Assembly: GCA_037042915.1 (NCBI GenBank) | Contig: CM073196.1 | Coordinates: forward strand, 3,100,001-3,164,000 | DNA from: Auricularia sp. M13 | Lineage: Eukaryota > Basidiomycota > Agaricomycetes > Auriculariales > Auriculariaceae | Reading direction: 5' to 3' | DNA length: 64,000 bases | Part shown: in pieces, positions 11,464 through 23,445 of the stretch | Position numbering within the stretch: the first letter of the stretch is position 1 | How the letters are laid out: every line of letters starts with the position of its first letter | The notes under the pieces: model-generated | What the model saw: only the letters and a program-made list of their open reading frames with translations | What the model was told of the DNA's origin: nothing | Database searches by the model: none | Translations under genes and position numbers: made by a program

Positions 11464-12311
11464 GCCCCGACGCCGCGGCTTCTCCCCTCTTGCCTCTTGG
11501 ATTCTGGGACCATTGATTATGACACTCTACGCTCTACACGCTACGCTACGCCTCGCCTCCCGCCCGATGCTGTCCAGTAATTCCCGCACGGCGTGCTGGC
11601 CCACGCAATGACACTCCTGGCGCTCTTGTGGTTTTATTCTAATTCTGTTGCCCCAGCACGCAAGCCACGTCGCAAGAAGAGCAGGAAGGTCGCGTGCGAA
11701 ACCGGTCCGAACCCTGCGAAGTCCTGACCTTCGATCCAGCTGGAGGATCGGCGCACTGCAAGAATAGAACCTTCAAGCCCGCGATTGCGTGCCTCAAGAG
11801 TCAAACATGAATGCCCTGCATCGTGCCTCCCGCCCTCTCGAAACCTTCCGGCAGTTTTCGCGTGATCAGAGACCCACTTCATTGCGAGCAAGATTGAATC
11901 TTGCCTTCCCTCAACCCTTGGAGTGATCGCAAGACCTCAACATAAGCTTTCTCCGCGTGCAGCAAGAGTCAAAGCGTCAAGCTTCAAGTGAACGCGGACT
12001 TGAGCCCTGCTTGCCTGATGGAATGAAATGAAATCTCTGAAGCATGACTGGAAGCGGGATTCCCCCGCGTGCATGCAGATCGCCATCGGAAGAATGCCTG
12101 GCGCGCGTGTCGGTGGCAATGCTAAAACTCACTGCTCGGCGGCGCTCGCGGCTTCAGTTCAGAATCCAGAATCCAGCGCGGCATCCGTTGCCGCGCGCGA
12201 CACGGATATTCCCGCGTCTGTCTACGTCCCCTACCAAGACCCAGCGATACCCACTTACTACAGCCAATAGCAGAGACCGCGCGCAACCTTGAAGCTTTGA
12301 AAGTCTATCCC
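11464..12311. other. intergenic, no gene seen
   Basis: Region between the Cys-rich gene and the RNA-dependent RNA polymerase. No coding exon with conserved features was recognised on either strand. Confidence 0.5.
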
Positions 12312-15300
12312 ATGGCCGTGGATCTGCAAGAGCTCGTGCTCTCGCCGCGCGCGCGGCGTATTCAAGCGCAGATTGACGCAGCGGGGATCTTACCTCGGCG
12401 GCAAGAGCCCGCACCTCAAGCTCAAGCGCCACCTGCTCCTCAAGAGGCGGAGGCCGAAGATGCGCAGACCAGCAGTGGCAAGGAAGTGCACATGGAAGAT
12501 GAATTCGAAGATGCTGAGTCCTGGGGGGACTTCTCAATGAGCCAGCTGGATGCGATTGACCCGCCGCTGGTGAAAGCGAACCCGCCGCCGTCGTCTAGTG
12601 TTCTCCTTGACCCTGCTCGCGCCGATAGAGAGACTGGTCTCGCAGGTGAGGATTATTGTCTGCGACAGGTAGAGCGTTCTTTGTTGATGACTTACGCAGC
12701 GGACGTCGACGACTCAGGTTCAGAAGAAGTATGTGCCTACTTTGTCCTTTTGCCAATGGGCAGTTTTACTGATATTTTTTGGACTCGACTCTAGGGACAC
12801 GATGTAGATTCAGATATCTTTGTGTCAGATGAGCAGTTGGCGGGACTCTCGACGCAAGACTTCAACTCCCTCATCAGCGGCAGAGTCGAGCTTCCTGAGG
12901 AGCTCGACGATGAAGAAAGTGAGGCTCGCAATATCCTCCCATTACTCGTCGCACGGTCTGATCATGCTCGCTCCTTTGTTTTAGTGCGCGAAGCAGATGA
13001 AGACCTACCGCTGCACCGCCGCCGCCCGCAAGCCCAACCGCGAGAACCCCTGCGACCTCTATTCGCGCGACCCGCGCCGGTGCCAGTGCAGCCGCTGACG
13101 CGACAGACGACAGCGAGCACCCTCCGCTCCGCGTCGTCCGCGGAATCAATCGAGCTTCTTCTCAACAGCGGCCGGTGTGGCAACGGCAAGCGACGCTATT
13201 CGGACGTCGACACTGAGGCGACCAGCCAGTCGACGAGCAACGACTCGCCCAAGCGCCGGCAGCTCAGCGGGCAGGCGTCCTGGACTGCGGGCGGGGCGTC
13301 CTCTGCGACGGCGGCGGCTAAGTCGCCTATATTCTTGTCGTACAACGAGCAGCACCTGCCGGCCCTCGCGAAACTCCCTTTCGTCGTGGGCTGGGAGATC
13401 GCTCGCCGTATGAGCGACCCGGAATTTCCTCTGGCTTCATTACCGCTCGACGACCCCGCGTTCGTCGAGTCGGCGGCGCGCGGCGTCGAATTCCTGCATT
13501 CGCTGCCAGGCGGCAATGCTAAGCTGCTGGCAAAGCTGCAGCGCGTGAGTCTGGAATGCGACAGCGCTTCAGCTGTTTCCCTATACGTGCACTTGGCTGA
13601 TTTCCTGGCATAGGACGGCGTCCTGAAAGAACTCGACACCGAAGACGACGTGCTCGCGCGCGACCCCTTCGGCTGCGTCGGTGGTCTTCCCGACAACGCG
13701 TATTACGGCGGGAAGGTGACGTTCTCCGCGAACGTCAAGGTGCTCGACGCCAAAGCGCTCGCGAGCGGCGGGAGCGAGGCTATTGCCATCACCCTCAACG
13801 AGCCCACTGTCGGCCCCTCGACGCGTCTGACGCGCCGCTTCGGCTCTGACCGCGTCCTGCGTCTGCGCGTCCCAGACGTCGATGGCATCACCAGCATTCT
13901 GGAGCAGCCGTTTATCTTGCATCATCATGTTTATCGGGCTTTCTTTGGAAAGGAGGTGCGTTCGCCTGTCCGGTGGTTTGAAGTTGGGTGGACGGTCATT
14001 TCATGATGGTGCAGGGTACTGCGTTCCTGATTCGCACGGACGAGACGTTGGAGGAGCTCGGTATCTACACGGGCGCGCTCCCGCCGTCTTACAAGCCTCA
14101 TCTTACAAAGCTTCCAAAGCTCACAGTTGATTCACTCATGATGTGGGCCAACAATCCCATTGTGAATTGCCATCAGGTTCGTAGGGATCTTCCTTCATCT
14201 GCGTATCTCGGGCTGTTCATAACGGCCTTGATAGGTTACTGGCAAGTGGGCGGCGAGGTTCAGTCTATTTCTTTCGTCTTCTGTGCCTGGATTCCGCGTC
14301 AAGAAAGAGAACCTGAGACGCCTTCCAGATATCGGTTCGTGCATCCTTTCGCCTACGTATGTGCCTGGGCATTGCTAACGCCGTGTAGCTGGAGAAGGTT
14401 GTCGTCCAGGCGAGAAGGTACCCACTGAGAAGTGCATGACGGATGGCTGTGGCTTCATGAACCGGGCGGCTCTTGAAGCTTGTCAGAAAAGACTTGACCA
14501 GGAGCGTCTGGTGGCTGGGTATCAGGGCCGCCTTGCTGGGGCCAAGGTGCGCATAACAACGATATCTCTCAGACATGTATCCATTTCCTGCAGGGTCTTT
14601 TTATTCGACATCCGGGTGATGACGACTTCTGTGGATCGAAGGAGCCGATCGTCTGGATTCGCCCTTCGCAGGACAAGATCAAGTACCCAGCGCTCAGTCC
14701 GGACTCGAGTGAAGAGGTCGACCCCGCGTTCTTGACCTTCGACATCTTGCAAAGTGCAGCAACACTCCCGGCGCGGTTGTCTATCCAACTCATCCTCAAC
14801 CTGGCCGCGAACGGCGTGCCACCGAGCGTTTTCAGCGCATTGCAGCGTGGTGCGCTCGACTTGTTGGCGGCCCACCTGACCACTTGGGAAGGCGCCCGGG
14901 CCATGCCCAACTTGGCTGCCAAGTTGGAGCAGAGGGGGCAGCTCTTCGCGCGGAGACAGGCTGCGATTGCAATTGGCGCTGCTCGTGCCCGCGGCCACCG
15001 CTCCCGCGACGCCGACGACGCTGTGGAGGATGATCCCGACGCTACGTCCGAGTCCGCGTTGGCGGCGTGTTTTGATAATTGGGAGGAGCTCTGCTTGCGC
15101 TTGCTCCATGCGGGTTTCCACCCACATCGCTGCCAGTTCCTTCATAATATGTTGCAAAGGGTCATCAAGACGCATATCGAGTCGTACGTAAAGGTCAGTG
15201 GCTTAATGCCTGCCTGTTCTTTGGTAACACGTGTCGCAGGACTACCATATCGACCTGCCGTTGTCAGCGTCAGGTGTGTTTATTCTCGCTGACAAGGCCA

Positions 15301-17014
15301 TATTCTCACTGCATCCTAGCGTTCATCGCTCCAGGTCATTATAGCGATTTGGCTCTAGCGGACTGATCTGACTGACGGTTTTGGTAGACCCGTTGAATAT
15401 ACTTGAAGAGGGCCAAATCTTCTTCCATCCTAGGGCGTTCACCCTGAAAGACGCGCATGGACACGAGTTTGACGACAACGTCCTTGTAGGCGATGTGCTG
15501 GTGCGCGAATACAAGCGCCTAACATGATATCCTACTTACGCTATGGCAGGTCGGACGTCACCCGTGTTTGCTCCCCACGGACGTGCGGAAGGTGCGGGAA
15601 TTGGAACATGGATAGTGGTCAAGTCTGATTCAGTCTAGGTTGTCGCAGTTGACTCGTTTGCGCTGCGAAAATATCGGAACCTTATCTTGTTCTCCACGAA
15701 AGGCACAAGGTCACTCGCCAATATCCTCGCTGGCGGTGACTATGACGGTGGTAAGTGGCAGCACGCGAATCCCGCCAAAGCTCCATGTTGATGGCGATGA
15801 AGACACCGTCGTGGCCATTTGGCAGCCCGAAGTCGTGCAGGCATTCCAGAACGCGCCGTTGGAACTGGCAGACCCTCCCGAAACTGTCGCTGAATGCTTC
15901 GAGGCCGCCACGCAGACAGTGGAAGACCTACTTGCCAACGGAGATTTCCCCGACAAGCAGCACTCCTTTCTTCTCGCCGGGTTGGAGAAGACCCATGTTG
16001 GCATGTACTCGAATTTCCACCTGCTTTGCTGTTATATAAAGGTACGCCGTTCCCGACAGATGACATTATGTGCATACTAACACCAAGCCAGGGCTATGTA
16101 AACAAGGAAACGCGCCGTCTCGCTCACATGTGAGCTCCCATTCACCATTTATAGTCTCAAAGCTGACACCACGTCCTATCAGTGCAGGCCAACTCCTAGA
16201 TGCTCCAAAGAGCGGCAAACGGCTCATACACAAAGTCTGGGATCGGGACAGGCGCGAGTATAATCGTCGCATGCCTGCCTGTTTTGCCGAAACAGAAGAA
16301 GTTGCTCAACGGGCTGAGCGTCTTAACCTCAATTTCCCCGATCCCGCGGATGATCAGCCTACTTTCGTCCTGGACATCTTGAAGAAAGCGGGGAAGACTG
16401 CTGCCGACCACCACCTGAGGGTTCTTGAGGGACTGGTCCCATCGCCATTCGACAAGGATCCCGATCTCATCAAACCTTACTTCGTGCGACGGGAGACTGC
16501 GGCCCGGGTGAGATCGCAGCTGCCCTTGTGGATGGACCATCTCGAGTTGGTCTGTGAGCACGTCGATGCTGTGTTCGCCAAGTACAGGAAGATCAACGTC
16601 GAGTATGCGAAAGACAAAGACTCGCACATGGCTGCTGTGCAGACACCCTCGAAGAAGGCCGCACGCTCCCGCGCAGTGCGCTCGCCGTCCAAGCGCGGCG
16701 AGGCCATCACCATTTTCGCCGACAGCCCGACGCGACAGCGCCAGCTGCAGGAACTGCGCGCGGAGTTCAACAGCGGGCCCGTCTTGCCGCCCAAGTCGCC
16801 CGTCCAGGCGGAAGACCTGCCGATGCTCCGGGCCAGCTATGCGTACTACAAGTGCACGGAGGCGGGTTATGACGTGAGCGGCAAGTTTGCGTTCGACATG
16901 GCGCTGCACGAGCTCTGCAAGATCAAGGTCGACGCGCTCGGGCCCGGCACGGATTATCATGTCCTCTGCGACGAGTTCTTCGTGCAGATGCGCTCGGCGT
17001 ACATCGACGTCTAG
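12312..17014 (+). CDS. RNA-dependent RNA polymerase of the cellular RNAi type (QDE-1/RDR)
   Basis: Makes double-stranded RNA for silencing. Seventeen exons: 12312-12645, 12700-12728, 12795-12918, 12985-13544, 13614-13955, 14015-14176, 14235-14334, 14389-14546, 14594-15193, 15240-15273, 15320-15334, 15388-15500, 15550-15591, 15639-15750, 15803-16041, 16092-16129, 16183-17014; about 1277 aa. The acidic N-terminal region is poorly conserved. The polymerase core has EKCMTDGCGFMNRAAL, the double-psi barrel catalytic loop LAGGDYDGDTV (DYDGD near residues 905-909, its last Asp codon split by an intron) and RRLAHIAGQLLDAPKSGKR. All catalytic aspartates are present, so it should be active. Exon 11 is only 15 nt. 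The intron at 12919-12984 is 66 nt and in frame, so its retention would add 22 residues without a stop. Confidence 0.95.
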
Positions 17015-17283
17015 CTTGCACACTTTGCTCCTCTTCTGGCTAAGTTCCTCTTCTTGGATCGGATCGACACATAAGTACTCGCCGCCAGCCGGCTTTGTAC
17101 ACCTTCCGCGCTCCCAACTGTCGCGTTGCTTGCTGCTTTTCGAACGTTCGGGTTTCACCACATCGCTCTCCATCTTGCCTGCCATCTGTCCGCATATTCG
17201 GACTGTTGTTGGTTGTTTTCCGTGCTACAGTAGTACTACTCGTACATATCTTGTAGAGGACGACCTGTGCTGTCTGTACGCGA

Positions 17284-18929
17284 TCAAAATTCGTCGCCCC
17301 GTCTACACGCCTCCAGCACACCCCGCGCCACACGTCTCCGCTCCTCCCACAACGCATGTACAGTATCCCGCGCTTCTACAGCCCATTTTGGCGGTGGATA
17401 TTCTGAATCAGATACCCTTGGCGGGTGATTATTCCGACTTTCTGCGTCGCGCAGGATGCCGCTGCAGATGTCCTCGAGCGTGGAGCGCACGCGGGCTTCG
17501 TTGTCGGAAGAGACGATGGCGGCGAGGCCGGTGAGCGTGTTGTGCCAGCGGCGGAAGTCGGGTGAAGACGCGAGGTCGGAGGAATGTTTGACGGTGACGT
17601 GCAGCAGTCGGAGGGCGGTCATGGTCCGGAAGGAGGGGTGCGGCGTGGGCGTGAGGTGCAGCGTCCAGTCTCTGCATAAACCCAACGCGGTGTTAAGTGT
17701 CAGGATTTGGAAGTGGGGCTGGAAGGCAGAGTTGCGTACCCCCAGTACCCCGCGCGCTCGAGCTCGGCCCTCTTCAAATTCGCGTCGGCATTCAAGTCGT
17801 TACTAGAGTCCAACTCGAAGAGCGGCTCGAGCTCCGGCCCAAGGTCGACCTGCGCGCGCGCCTCCGCGCCAGTGACGAAGCCGTACTCCGCGAAGAGCGT
17901 GCTGTCTGCGTGCGGGCCGTAGTTCAGGAAGACTTCATCGCCGGGCTGCAGCGCGGTGGGCGCGTGGAACGTCGGCACGCTCGAGCCGGCGTTGCACAGA
18001 GCGTCGTTGCTGGCTGCGGGGTGGTTCGCGAAGTCGAGGAGGGGGCATAGGGTGATGTTGTCCGGGCTCTTGGGTGAGGGGGAGAGTTTGTAGTATATGG
18101 AGCGGGTGTTGACTGTGTGATTGACTGGGTGGTTAGAATGGTGGCCTGCGGGGAAGATACCGTGGGCTGATGGACGAACCGCATAACCAAGCCCATAGGA
18201 AAGCTCGTAACCGGTCGTCGTCATTCTGAAGATGATGCAGACAAGCTGTAGAGAGATGCCCCTGTTGTCCCAGTTGTTCCTACGAGGTCGTATGCATATG
18301 GTACGGCTTGTACGGGACGGCCGTATGCGCACCACAACCGGAGACACTGTCCGCCAGTCGTTCAGAAATCGCGCGTGAACGGCTTCGACGACGCGTCGAA
18401 TGCTTTGTGGAAGAGATTCCAGTAGTTCTCGCGCCATTGGGTCGTCTTCAGAGCGAATATGCCATGCCAGTGGATGAGTATCGAATTCCCGCGGCAGGGA
18501 GTCAATGTATGGGCCAAAATCGGGGACCGTGGATGGCTGGCGATGGACGAAGAGATGGAGAGCAAGCAGCTGAGGCGCTGTGAGGCCCTTCTTCAACTTG
18601 GTCTTGCCGTCGAAGAGGGTTGGGTATTGCGGATGTAAGGTCCTCAGGTTGAGCAGTGCAGCGTTGGGAATCGTAAACAGCGGCGCTCCAGACTGGTACG
18701 CGTCGTCGGCGGATTGAAGTCTCAGGCATACCGTTCAACGCACTGCTACGTGCTGGGTGGCCGTGAGACCGCGTCCTCTTCCTGTGAGCATTAAAATATG
18801 AGCATAAGGCATCCAATTTTTGCAGCCGAACGCGCCTGGAATATTGCTGACCTCAACCAGACACTCCTTCATGCCTTTCGCGCGCAGCCATTGGAGCAGA
18901 GCAGCGTCGGGGGCAGTCTCCGGGGTCAT
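17284..18929 (-). CDS. SET-domain protein methyltransferase, RKM/Rubisco-LSMT type
   Basis: Predicted protein-lysine methyltransferase; targets in the family are often ribosomal proteins. Exons, read downwards: 18929-18832, 18777-18744, 18692-18339, 18225-18180, 18112-17740, 17671-17284; 430 aa. The SET fold shows NIPGAGRGLTATQ at the N-terminal strand, then FLWAWLCVNTR, CPLLDFANHP (the SAM-binding N-H pair) and VFLNYGPHADSTLFAEYG (catalytic Tyr). A helical LSMT substrate-binding region follows. The intron at 18226-18338 (113 nt) is tentative: its ends fit and frame is kept, but the protein between DWRTV and FLWAW varies in the family. Its start lies 79 bp from the SDR start on the other strand. 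Confidence 0.88.
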
Positions 18930-19008
18930 GGAGAGAGGGGAAGACGCGCTCCGGGCCGGGCTCGCGGCCTTCCGTCTCCTCCCTCGCTCCCCCACTCGCC
19001 CGGCGCCC
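18930..19008. promoter_or_regulatory. shared divergent promoter of SET and SDR genes
   Basis: Only 79 bases separate the two start codons, so core promoters and 5' UTRs of both genes must overlap or run into each other's coding sequence. The stretch is C-rich on + and has no clear TATA box. Confidence 0.6.
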
Positions 19009-20434
19009 ATGTCGCTCTTCAACTTTTCGAGGCTGCACAACAAGATCGTGCTCATCACCGGCGCGTCGGCGGGCATCGGAAAGGTCAGCAACGGCCTCGG
19101 CAATGCCTCCCAGGGCGAATGTGGCTGACAACGGCGCGATCGCAGGCGGCGGCTTTGCTCTTTGCCAAGGTCCATCCAGTGCATCACGCCCGCTCTTATG
19201 CAGCCTGACTGTGTCTTCAGGCCGGCTCGAACTTGATTTTGGTCGCACGTCGCGCTGAGGCGTTGAACGACACCGTCAAAGCGTGCACGACCGCCCACAA
19301 AGAATCTGGCATCAACGCTGGCGGCAAGGTCAGCCCTGTTACCAGGATCGTACTCCTGGGTATGGCTCTGATGCGTGCGGCGTCTCCAGTTTGCTAGCAT
19401 CACGCTCGATGTCTCCAAGCGCGACCAGGTAGGCCCCCGCAATAAATGTGCATCTAGGCAGACAATGCTTACTCTCCGTTATAGATCGCGGGGCTCCTCA
19501 ACCAGATTCCCTCGGAGCTTCGCGCAGTAGACATCCTCGTCAACAACGCTGGATTCGTGTTCGTCACATCCCCCTCATTTGTTGAGCGCAGAGCTCAAGC
19601 GTCTTTAGCTATGGCATGGATCGCGTGGGCAGCATCGCCGAGTCCGACATCGACGCCATGTTTGCGACGAACGTCCTGGGCCTGATCTCGCTTACCCAGT
19701 TGTTCGTGAGAGGTCAGTCCACCAGCCCGCGGTCACCTCCATCCTGACCATAACACCACTTGTACAGAGTTCAAAGCGCGCAGCTCCGGCCACATTATCA
19801 ACCTCGGCTCCGTACGCACGCGCCTTGTCAGCCTCTCCCCAAGTTGCTGAAAAGAGGATCAGATAGCAGGCAGGGAGCCCTACGCGGGCGGCGCGATCTA
19901 CTGCGCCACGAAGCATGCGTATGGCTTGTCCCTTCCTCCTTGAAATGCACGCGGAGGCTCACTGCGCGTAGGGTCAACGCATTCACCGGCTCGCTGCTCC
20001 GCGAGCTGGTCGACACGCCCATTCGCGTAACCGAGATCCAGCCCGGCATGGTGGAGACGGGTAGGGATACCGAACCTTCATCGCCGCCAGTTGAATAATG
20101 CGCGCGCGCAGAGTTCTCCATCGTCCGGTTCCGCGGCGACAAGCAGGCCGCGGACAACGTCTATGCCGGCCTTGACCCCCGTAAGTTACGTTCGCGCATC
20201 CCTCATCAGACCGCATACTGACCTCCCTGCCATCTGCCAAATCAGTCACCGCCGAGGACATCGCGGAGGAGATCGTGTGGTCGGCGTCGCGCCCGCCGCA
20301 CGTGAACATCGCCGAGGTATGCGCAATTCCCCTCCATGAGCAGCTCGTCCTGACCGGCCGTCTTGCGCCAGCTGTTCGTGCTGCCGGTGAACCAGGCGAC
20401 GCCGACGATCAACTACAGGCGTCCGTCGAAGTAA
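19009..20434 (+). CDS. NADP-dependent short-chain dehydrogenase (YMR226C/YdfG-like)
   Basis: Classical SDR, likely a serine/3-hydroxy-acid or general alcohol dehydrogenase like yeast Ymr226c. Exons 19009-19083, 19146-19169, 19221-19328, 19390-19428, 19485-19558, 19609-19712, 19768-19815, 19867-19918, 19972-20060, 20112-20180, 20246-20316 and 20372-20434 give 271 aa. The cofactor motif TGASAGIG is at 17-24, NNAG follows the central strand, and the catalytic YCATK lies at 169-173 with the Ser in INLGS before it. The C-terminus has the NYRRPSK ending common in this group. The intron 19816-19866 does not splice in frame from the GT at 19812; using a GC donor (GCACGC) restores frame, giving GSVPGREPY. 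Exon 2 is only 24 nt. Confidence 0.88.
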
Positions 20435-20511
20435 CTGTGCGAAACGGATGGAATGTACAGTACCATACCATGTGCAATGCAAGCTGTAGGAAATACACGA
20501 TTTCACGTCGT

Positions 20512-21439
20512 TCAGACTTCAGACTTCAGTGTTGCAAGACCGCCTTCCTGCACGCGCACTGGCAAGACCCACTCGTCGGCGTCGTCGTACAGCCACCAGT
20601 ACTTCTTGTCGTGCGGGGCATAGCCAAGTTTCTGCAACACTCTGGAGAACGGAGGTGAGCGGCGTCGACGCGGTGTTTTGGCAATCCATTGAATCGACGC
20701 TGGGACTCACCGTCGCGACCCCGCATTGGACTTGATCGTCACGCCGAGATACCTCTTCACGCCAAAGTTGTCCGCGCCCCACGCGTGCAGGGCGCGCACG
20801 ACCTCCGTCGCGAAGCCCCTGCCCCACGCGTCGGGGTGGAAGCCGTACTTGACCTCGACCATCTCCTGCCACGGCGGGAGCTCGCCGTCGTGCGCGTTCG
20901 CGGGGAGGCCGCCGTCCGGGTGCGCCGCGCGGTACTTGGCGCGGTCGCGGAGGATCCAGTTCGTTGCGTCTCTGTGCGGTGTAAGTAAACGATGATGAGC
21001 TCGTCATTTGCGCGTCCGATGTGGACGCAGACGCAGACGCTCACCGGATGCCGGCATACCCGACCCAGCGCAACCGATCGAGCTCGACAACACCCTCGCG
21101 CCCAACCGCCGCGGCGTCCAGCTGCACATACTCCCCCTCCGGCGCCCTCCCCCTTAACGCCTCCGGCAACTCCGCAACGCCACAATCGCCCATACCGCGC
21201 ACGTCCCAGAACTCCGCATTCTTCTTCCTGAGCACAGCAAGACACAGCGCGGCGTCCATCGGCGGCGGGGCGGTTTCGCCCCAGCCCATGGCCGTCACGC
21301 GCGCGTCGGAGACGACGGCGCGGAAGAAGTCGACGTAGGATGGGAGGGTGATTGCGAGCGGTGTGGGGATTAGGATGAGGCGGGTGGTGAGCAGGACGGG
21401 ATACTGGCTGCTAGTGCTGGTGGATTCGGAGGTGGGCAT
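20512..21439 (-). CDS. GNAT N-acetyltransferase, copy A of a three-gene cluster
   Basis: Acetyl-CoA-dependent N-acetyltransferase of the RimJ/RimL-like GNAT_3 group; acceptor unknown. Exons, read downwards: 21439-21045, 20971-20711, 20641-20512; 261 aa. The start LLTTRLILIPTPLAI is the first GNAT strand. The acetyl-CoA loop region reads YGFHPDAWGRGFATEVVRALHAWG (shown here in part: WGRGFATEVV), followed by GVKRYLGVTIKSNAGSRRVL, the typical R-x-x-N-x-x-S strand-helix. It is the most diverged of the three copies (compare 21980-22819 and 25716-26554) but keeps both intron positions, each phase 2. It converges on the SDR gene with 77 bp between stops. Confidence 0.9.
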
Positions 21440-21506
21440 GGGTATGGGTATGGGCGAGCGTTTGCGGGGAAGGTTCGCCTTGCATTGCCTGGGATCGCAC
21501 GACCTT

Positions 21507-21979
21507 TTACGGTCGACTGAACTGCGCAGGGTGGAGAGTCACTGGCCCCATTCTTCTGGCGCGCGGCCGCCAGCGCCGCGGTAGCTCGCACGCCCAGAAA
21601 CGCAATTGGAAGTCCCTCAAGCGGCACACCGTGCGCAGCTCTGCGCAGCAACTGACAGGAGGACCGCGTGCTCGCAACGTAGGAGACGTGATGAAGACGG
21701 AATGGAGTCTGAGGAAGACCACCGAAATGGACATGTTCTCGAGTGCTACTGGCGGAAACGCAATCACTGCGACAAGCCACAGGATGTGCAAGAACTCAGC
21801 AGCCAAACCCCCAAGTAGAGCCAGACCTACGAATCCGCACTGAACAGGCCCTTACGTCGAGAGCAGCCAGGATTGTTACGGTATTCATTCATTCAACACA
21901 TCAGATATTCCGGAGCAGGGAGAGCAAGCAAGATTGTAAGCCAGGACGATTAGAGCAGAGGTCGTGCCATCCGCGGCAG
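21507..21979. repeat. duplicated 3' flank of GNAT copies B and C
   Basis: Downstream of copy B the stretch around 21823-21880 (AATCCGCACTGAACAG and CAGCCAGGATTG) matches the stretch downstream of copy C around 25588-25630 (AATCCGCACTCAACGG and CAGCCAGAATTG). A minus-strand open frame here has a hydrophobic run but no start or splice plan I can defend. It may be a decayed gene copied with the acetyltransferases. Confidence 0.5.
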
Positions 21980-22819
21980 TTACTTGTCGACATGGAAGAC
22001 CCACTGGTCAGCAACCTCCGTGTACGCCCACCATAGCGTCTTGTCGTTGGGAACGTATCCAGTCTTCTGAAGCACTCTGCGCGCACCATATTCAGCAAAG
22101 GAGTGATAGCACAGGGGCGTGTGACTTACCTGCGAGACCCTACATTGCTCTTCAGTGTCGCGCCAATGTACCTCCGGATACCGAATCGGGTGGTTCCCCA
22201 GTTGTGCAGAGCCTGGACGACCTCGGTAGCAAGTCCCTTTCCCCACTGTGACGGGTCGAAACCGTACTTGATCTCGACCATTTCTTGCCATGGCGGCAGC
22301 TCGCCGTCCACCGCGTTTGGTGGTGGCTCGGTATGCTTCTTGAGATAATTGTCGCGCTGGGCTAAGACGCGCTGCGTTGCGTCGCTACAGGTCCAAAGTT
22401 CAGCAAAGAACACCGCGCTTTAATGCGCGAGGAAATGGCACAACATACCGTATACAAGCATAGCCCACCCAGACGAGCGACTGCAGTTCGTCCGCAGACA
22501 AGGCGTCGGGGTCCAGCTCGACATAACCGCCCGGCTCAGTCGGTGCCCTGTCCTTGAGCCGCGCAGGCAGCTCAGCCGCACCAAAATCGCCAAAGCCGCG
22601 CAGCGCCCAAGTACTCTGGTTCTTCTCCCTCAGAATCTCAAGGCCCTCTTCCAGCGATACAGGCTCTGGGTTGTGATCCCCAGAGTTCATGCCAGTGACA
22701 CGCCCGTCCGAGATGAGGCCACGATAGAAGTCCACGTAGCTGGGCAGGGAGATAGCAAGAGTCGTGGGGACGAGAATGAGGCGAGAAGTGAGCAGGAGAG
22801 GCGCGTCGGTCGTGGGCAT
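21980..22819 (-). CDS. GNAT N-acetyltransferase, copy B
   Basis: Exons, read downwards: 22819-22449, 22384-22130, 22076-21980; 240 aa. Strand 1 reads LLLTSRLILVPTTLAISLPS, the acetyl-CoA loop QWGKGLATEVVQAL, and the last strand GATLKSNVGSRRVLQKTGY. The middle exon is 255 nt, exactly as in copy C, and identity to copy C is high through the protein. The second intron uses GTAAGT, whereas the equivalent site in copy C is GCAAGT. Upstream, ATTATAAGAGTCTCGCAGCGGATCAT (shortened here: GAGTCTCGCAGCGGATCAT) is shared with copy C, so the promoter was duplicated too. Confidence 0.92.
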
Positions 22820-23445
22820 TCTGGCGGTACTGCAGCAATGGCCACCAGCGATTGCAACAGATTATAAGAGTCTCGCAGCGGATCATACTTAATAGAGTCA
22901 TATGACCTCGCGCTGCGCGTACCGGCGCCATGGCGCGCACGCAAGAGCAACCTGGCGACAGAATGAGCACAGCGGACTACGGAGTTTTGATCGGGGCAAT
23001 GCCGCTGACTTTGAAAGTATTTGCGTTCCTCAATCCTGCTCGCCGTCTATGCGCGAGAATTATACACACTTTCCCAACGCGCGCACTGCATTGCCCGGTA
23101 AATACGTTCCGCAATGAACGGTGTCGATGTGTACTGTACCCTGCGGGCTTCCAGCGTCAGAATGCGCCCTGAAAACACAAACACCGAGTCGCGGGGCGCC
23201 GGGTTGACTGCTCACTGCACTTGATGCCTTGAACTAGCTTCTCTGCGTTATCAACACTGTTCATTATACCGTTTCTGGGAGAACCCGCCTCGCTTCTCCA
23301 CCTGAGACGCCCGGTAGGCCCGGTGACTCTCAGTCGCGGCTGAGGGTGGCCGCAGAGGCGCCGTTCCGAGTGCCACTGTGAGCGCTCTCTTTTCCTGTTC
23401 GATATTTGCTTACAGACGTACCTCTTCTAGCCTCTTTTCATCTCC
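22820..23445. other. intergenic between divergent GNAT B and DUF6534 genes
   Basis: About 620 bp holding both promoters. A TATA-like element for copy B lies at about 22860-22868 on the minus strand. No other gene seen. Confidence 0.5.

Noticed and set aside
16196-17185. 330-codon minus-strand frame under the polymerase C-terminus
   Set aside because: Antisense shadow; the + strand frame continues the RNA-dependent RNA polymerase to its stop at 17014.
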